From assembly GCA_017882065.1 (NCBI GenBank), contig JADGQD010000117.1, positions 1 to 6,556 of the forward strand: DNA of 6,556 nucleotides, in the 5' to 3' direction. The DNA comes from Anaerolineales bacterium (lineage in GTDB: Bacteria; Chloroflexota; Anaerolineae; Anaerolineales; Villigracilaceae). Position numbers and translations under genes: made by a program. Under the pieces are notes generated by a model that was not told the DNA's origin, made no database searches, and was given only the letters and a program-made list of their open reading frames with translations. Numbering within the stretch: the first letter of the stretch is position 1; every line of letters begins with the position of its first letter. Below are positions 5,584 through 6,556 of the stretch, piece by piece.

Positions 5584-5607
5584 TAGTAACGACTTAAGTC
5601 GTTACTA
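5584..5607. repeat. Perfect 24-bp palindrome containing the S9 peptidase stop codon
   Basis: TAGTAACGACTT is followed directly by its exact reverse complement. The first TAG on the minus strand is the stop codon of the S9 peptidase (5605-5607). The other edge lies four bases before the Shine-Dalgarno of the MttB homologue. The form resembles short palindromic repeats scattered through Chloroflexota-like genomes (recollection, not searched). It could fold at the mRNA junction of the two genes. There is no U-tract, so it is not a normal terminator. Confidence 0.7.
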
Positions 5608-6556
5608 CCTTTCCAGATATTTCGCCAGAAATTCCACGCGGCGCTGCTCGGAATCCAGCACATTTTCCATCTTTAGAAAAGCATGCCCCTCGTCTTCGTA
5701 AATGACCAGTTCCACTTTCTTGCCCATGCTCAGCAAGGCGTCATGTGCCTCGATGGAATCGCTAACCGGGCAGCGCTGGTCCAGTCTACCGGCGATCAGT
5801 TGCACAGGAACAGTAACCCGGTCGAGAAAGAAATAGGGCGACCGTTCAACCCACAAATCATGATTATCTTTCGGGTTGCCAAAATTTTCGTAATCCCAAT
5901 GCTGGAGGTCTGGGCGGATATATTTGTGATTGGTGAACCAGTTGATAAATGGTACAACCGCCGATCCGGCTGCCCAGAGGTCAGGATATTTCGTTAGACA
6001 GGTCATGGTGAGATACCCGCCATGACTGCGCCCGGTAATGCCGATCCGTTCCGGGTCGGCCAGGCCATTCTGGATGAGATATTGCGCCCCGGCGGCTACG
6101 TCATCATTATCCACACCGCCAAAGTCGAAGCGACTGGCTTCCTGCCAGGCACGCCCGTAACCGGTGGAGCCTCGGTAGTTGGGCACCAGCACAGCCCAAC
6201 CGCGCGAAGCCATGTGGGCCATTAATGGGTACCATGTCATCTCAAAAAACCAGTCCGGCCCGCCATGGATCAGGAGCGCGGCCGGGCCGGGTTTCTGGAC
6301 CTGGGGCCTGAACAGCAAAGCCGGAATGGGCGTCCCGTCCAACCCGGGGTAGGAGATCTCCTCCGGTAGGACGAACGGGATATCTGCTAATTCATCCGGC
6401 AGGGAATGCGTCAACTGGGTGAAATTCCCATTTTCCAGCGAGAGCGCCCATAAGTCATCCGGATGGCGCGGATTATCGAAAGCGAAGATAATGCGGCTGC
6501 CATCCGGTGTGAAGTGAGGCAGGTAATGAACGCCTGGCTCAACCTGGTACATTATC
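5605..6556 (-). CDS. S9 prolyl-oligopeptidase-family serine peptidase, C-terminal part (N terminus outside window)
   Basis: The frame stays open through the right edge of the window (the codon at 6553-6555 is Ile), so the gene is cut and only about 316 C-terminal residues are seen. Numbering from the Met encoded at 6550-6552: residues 1-50 are the last blades of the beta-propeller ('LPHFTPDGSRIIFAF', 'DDLWALSLENG'). 'ISYPGLDGTPIPALLFRP' (66-83) opens the alpha/beta-hydrolase domain, with 'HGGP' (96-99) forming the oxyanion region and 'PNYRGSTGYG' at 124-133. The catalytic triad is S176 in 'GRSHGGY', D258 in 'AGRLDQRCP' and H290 in 'DEGHAF'. Family members (prolyl oligopeptidase, dipeptidyl or acylaminoacyl peptidases) are usually 600-700 residues and remove or cleave short peptides. 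It ends 35 nt before the MttB homologue on the same strand and may share its transcript. Confidence 0.9.
   Translation of the reverse strand, partial: IMYQVEPGVHYLPHFTPDGSRIIFAFDNPRHPDDLWALSLENGNFTQLTHSLPDELADIPFVLPEEISYPGLDGTPIPALLFRPQVQKPGPAALLIHGGPDWFFEMTWYPLMAHMASRGWAVLVPNYRGSTGYGRAWQEASRFDFGGVDNDDVAAGAQYLIQNGLADPERIGITGRSHGGYLTMTCLTKYPDLWAAGSAVVPFINWFTNHKYIRPDLQHWDYENFGNPKDNHDLWVERSPYFFLDRVTVPVQLIAGRLDQRCPVSDSIEAHDALLSMGKKVELVIYEDEGHAFLKMENVLDSEQRRVEFLAKYLER

Noticed and set aside
4238..5701. Plus-strand open frame of 487 codons opposite the MttB homologue
   Set aside because: It is antisense to a strongly recognisable family gene, has no family motifs, is rich in Arg, Gly, His and Gln, and runs past the MttB start into the palindrome and the S9 gene. 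It is an open shadow frame caused by high GC.

Overview
The window reads as bacterial chromosomal DNA of moderate to high GC from an anaerobe with corrinoid/folate one-carbon metabolism. The intergenic spaces carry several kinds of palindromic repeat of the sort I associate with Chloroflexota (Anaerolineae-like) and similar environmental genomes. That taxonomic guess is inference; no rRNA or marker gene is present. No tRNA, rRNA, CRISPR array, transposase or phage gene was seen.

Layout: two plus-strand genes on the left, a LUD-domain (LutC/YkgG-type) protein (6-644) and a LysE/RhtB-type exporter (783-1406), converge on a minus-strand cluster. A strong bidirectional intrinsic terminator (about 1512-1560) separates them. 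In transcription order the minus-strand cluster is: the C-terminal part of an S9 prolyl-oligopeptidase-type serine peptidase (5605 to beyond 6556), an MttB-superfamily methyltransferase without pyrrolysine (4157-5569), an M20 metallo-amidohydrolase (2773-3939), and an AcsE/MtgA-type methyltetrahydrofolate:corrinoid methyltransferase (1571-2443). All four key pterin-site positions I know from AcsE are present in the last.

Functional reading: the MttB homologue (methyltransferase I, moving a methyl from a quaternary or tertiary amine to a corrinoid protein) and the AcsE-like protein (methyltransferase II, moving it on to tetrahydrofolate) are two of the three parts of a glycine-betaine-type demethylation system. 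The corrinoid carrier and the reductive activator are not in the window. The M20 hydrolase and S9 peptidase hint that the substrate may be released from an amide or peptide conjugate, but that is speculative.

The most striking non-coding feature is a 186-bp element (3955-4140) with imperfect terminal inverted repeats and near-identical flanking direct repeats. It looks inserted in what would otherwise be a gap of about 23 nt between the MttB and M20 genes, right at the M20 ribosome binding site. Further palindromic elements lie at 5584-5607 (containing the S9 stop codon), 2568-2705 and 2464-2540.
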